This document shows positions 63,971-64,000 of a stretch of DNA of 64,000 bases, in pieces. The notes under the pieces are model-generated. The model had not been told where the DNA came from. It saw nothing but the letters and a program-made list of their open reading frames with translations, and made no database searches. Position 1 is the stretch's first letter; the number at the start of each line of letters is the position of its first letter. The stretch is from Labilithrix luteola (GTDB lineage Bacteria > Myxococcota_A > Polyangia > Polyangiales > Polyangiaceae), in the NCBI RefSeq assembly GCF_001263205.1, contig NZ_CP012333.1, positions 8,289,501 through 8,353,500 of the forward strand, given 5' to 3'. The position numbers and the translations under genes were made by a program.

Positions 63971-64000
63971 ATGAAGCGATCCCTTGCTTTGCTCTCTCTC
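63971..64000 (+). CDS. Start of the next secretion-operon gene (partial)
   Basis: Only ten codons are in the window: MKRSLALLSL, a positively charged start and hydrophobic run typical of a signal peptide. In gsp operons this position is commonly the secretin gspD. Identity cannot be confirmed from these bases. Confidence 0.4.
   Translation, partial: MKRSLALLSL

Overview
The window reads as a high-GC chromosomal segment of a myxobacterium-like organism (Myxococcota, probably order Polyangiales). This is an inference from gene content: two proteins with MYXO-CTERM-like tails, many lipoproteins with Asp/Ala/Pro-rich linkers, two Ser/Thr kinases, an NtrC-type regulator, an FG-GAP/MopE-type secreted protein, a TonB-like protein with the C-terminal domain common in this phylum, and a transposase-like protein of a polyangial type. 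No phage, plasmid or CRISPR locus is visible.

Layout. 1-2.7 kb: minus-strand pyruvate dehydrogenase operon (E1 alpha, E1 beta, start of E2, cut by the window edge). 2.9-5.4 kb: secreted helical-repeat protein, four-haem cytochrome c lipoprotein and a coupled thioredoxin-like lipoprotein. 5.4-9.4 kb: three minus-strand secreted or membrane proteins of unknown role, plus a decayed yggT copy. 9.6-14.4 kb: a repeat-rich accessory region with three arrays of a short repeat (consensus GGAGAWCCGACCGACATTGA), an intact yggT, a small broken gene, a RAYT-like Y1 transposase, an Omp85-type outer-membrane protein and a DUF1592-like gene broken by a frameshift and cut off by an array. 15-24.8 kb: lipoproteins, SlyD/FKBP-type isomerase, FG-GAP/ASPIC protein, a Ser/Thr kinase coupled to two peptide-ABC ATPase genes, and a small secreted protein. 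24.9-32.2 kb: PrkA kinase, MATE exporter with a coupled lipoprotein, TatD, and a frameshifted TonB-like gene. 32.2-35.6 kb: LysR regulator, O-methyltransferase, and a bacterial pentameric ligand-gated ion channel with a lipoprotein. 36-41.4 kb: tRNA-Met(CAU), a giant subtilase with FG-GAP repeats, a receiver-XRE fusion regulator and tRNA-Pro(CGG), both tRNAs followed by paired hairpins. 41.5-47.3 kb: Ig-like MYXO-CTERM protein, Gfo/Idh/MocA oxidoreductase, SPFH protein, EttA. 47.4-51 kb: EmrAB-type efflux operon with a divergent TetR gene and two matching operators. 51.2-60.5 kb: RMD1-like protein, GAF histidine kinase, GpsA, cupredoxin lipoprotein, a sigma factor divergent from a zinc-finger/Ser-Thr kinase fusion, and an isochorismatase-like hydrolase. 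60.7-64 kb: a fourth array of the repeat, an NtrC-type regulator, then gspC and the start of a likely type II secretion operon.

The most interesting signal is the dispersed repeat. A GGAG tetranucleotide lies two bases before CCGACCGACATTGA, and some copies can fold. Copies sit on both sides of the RAYT-like gene, and one array replaces the 3' end of a gene. This looks like a REP/RAYT system whose repeat family I do not recognise. Next come the receptor-like sigma/zinc-finger-kinase pair and the ligand-gated channel with its lipoprotein partner. Starts marked as uncertain were chosen by RBS, lipobox or family N-terminus, not by alignment.
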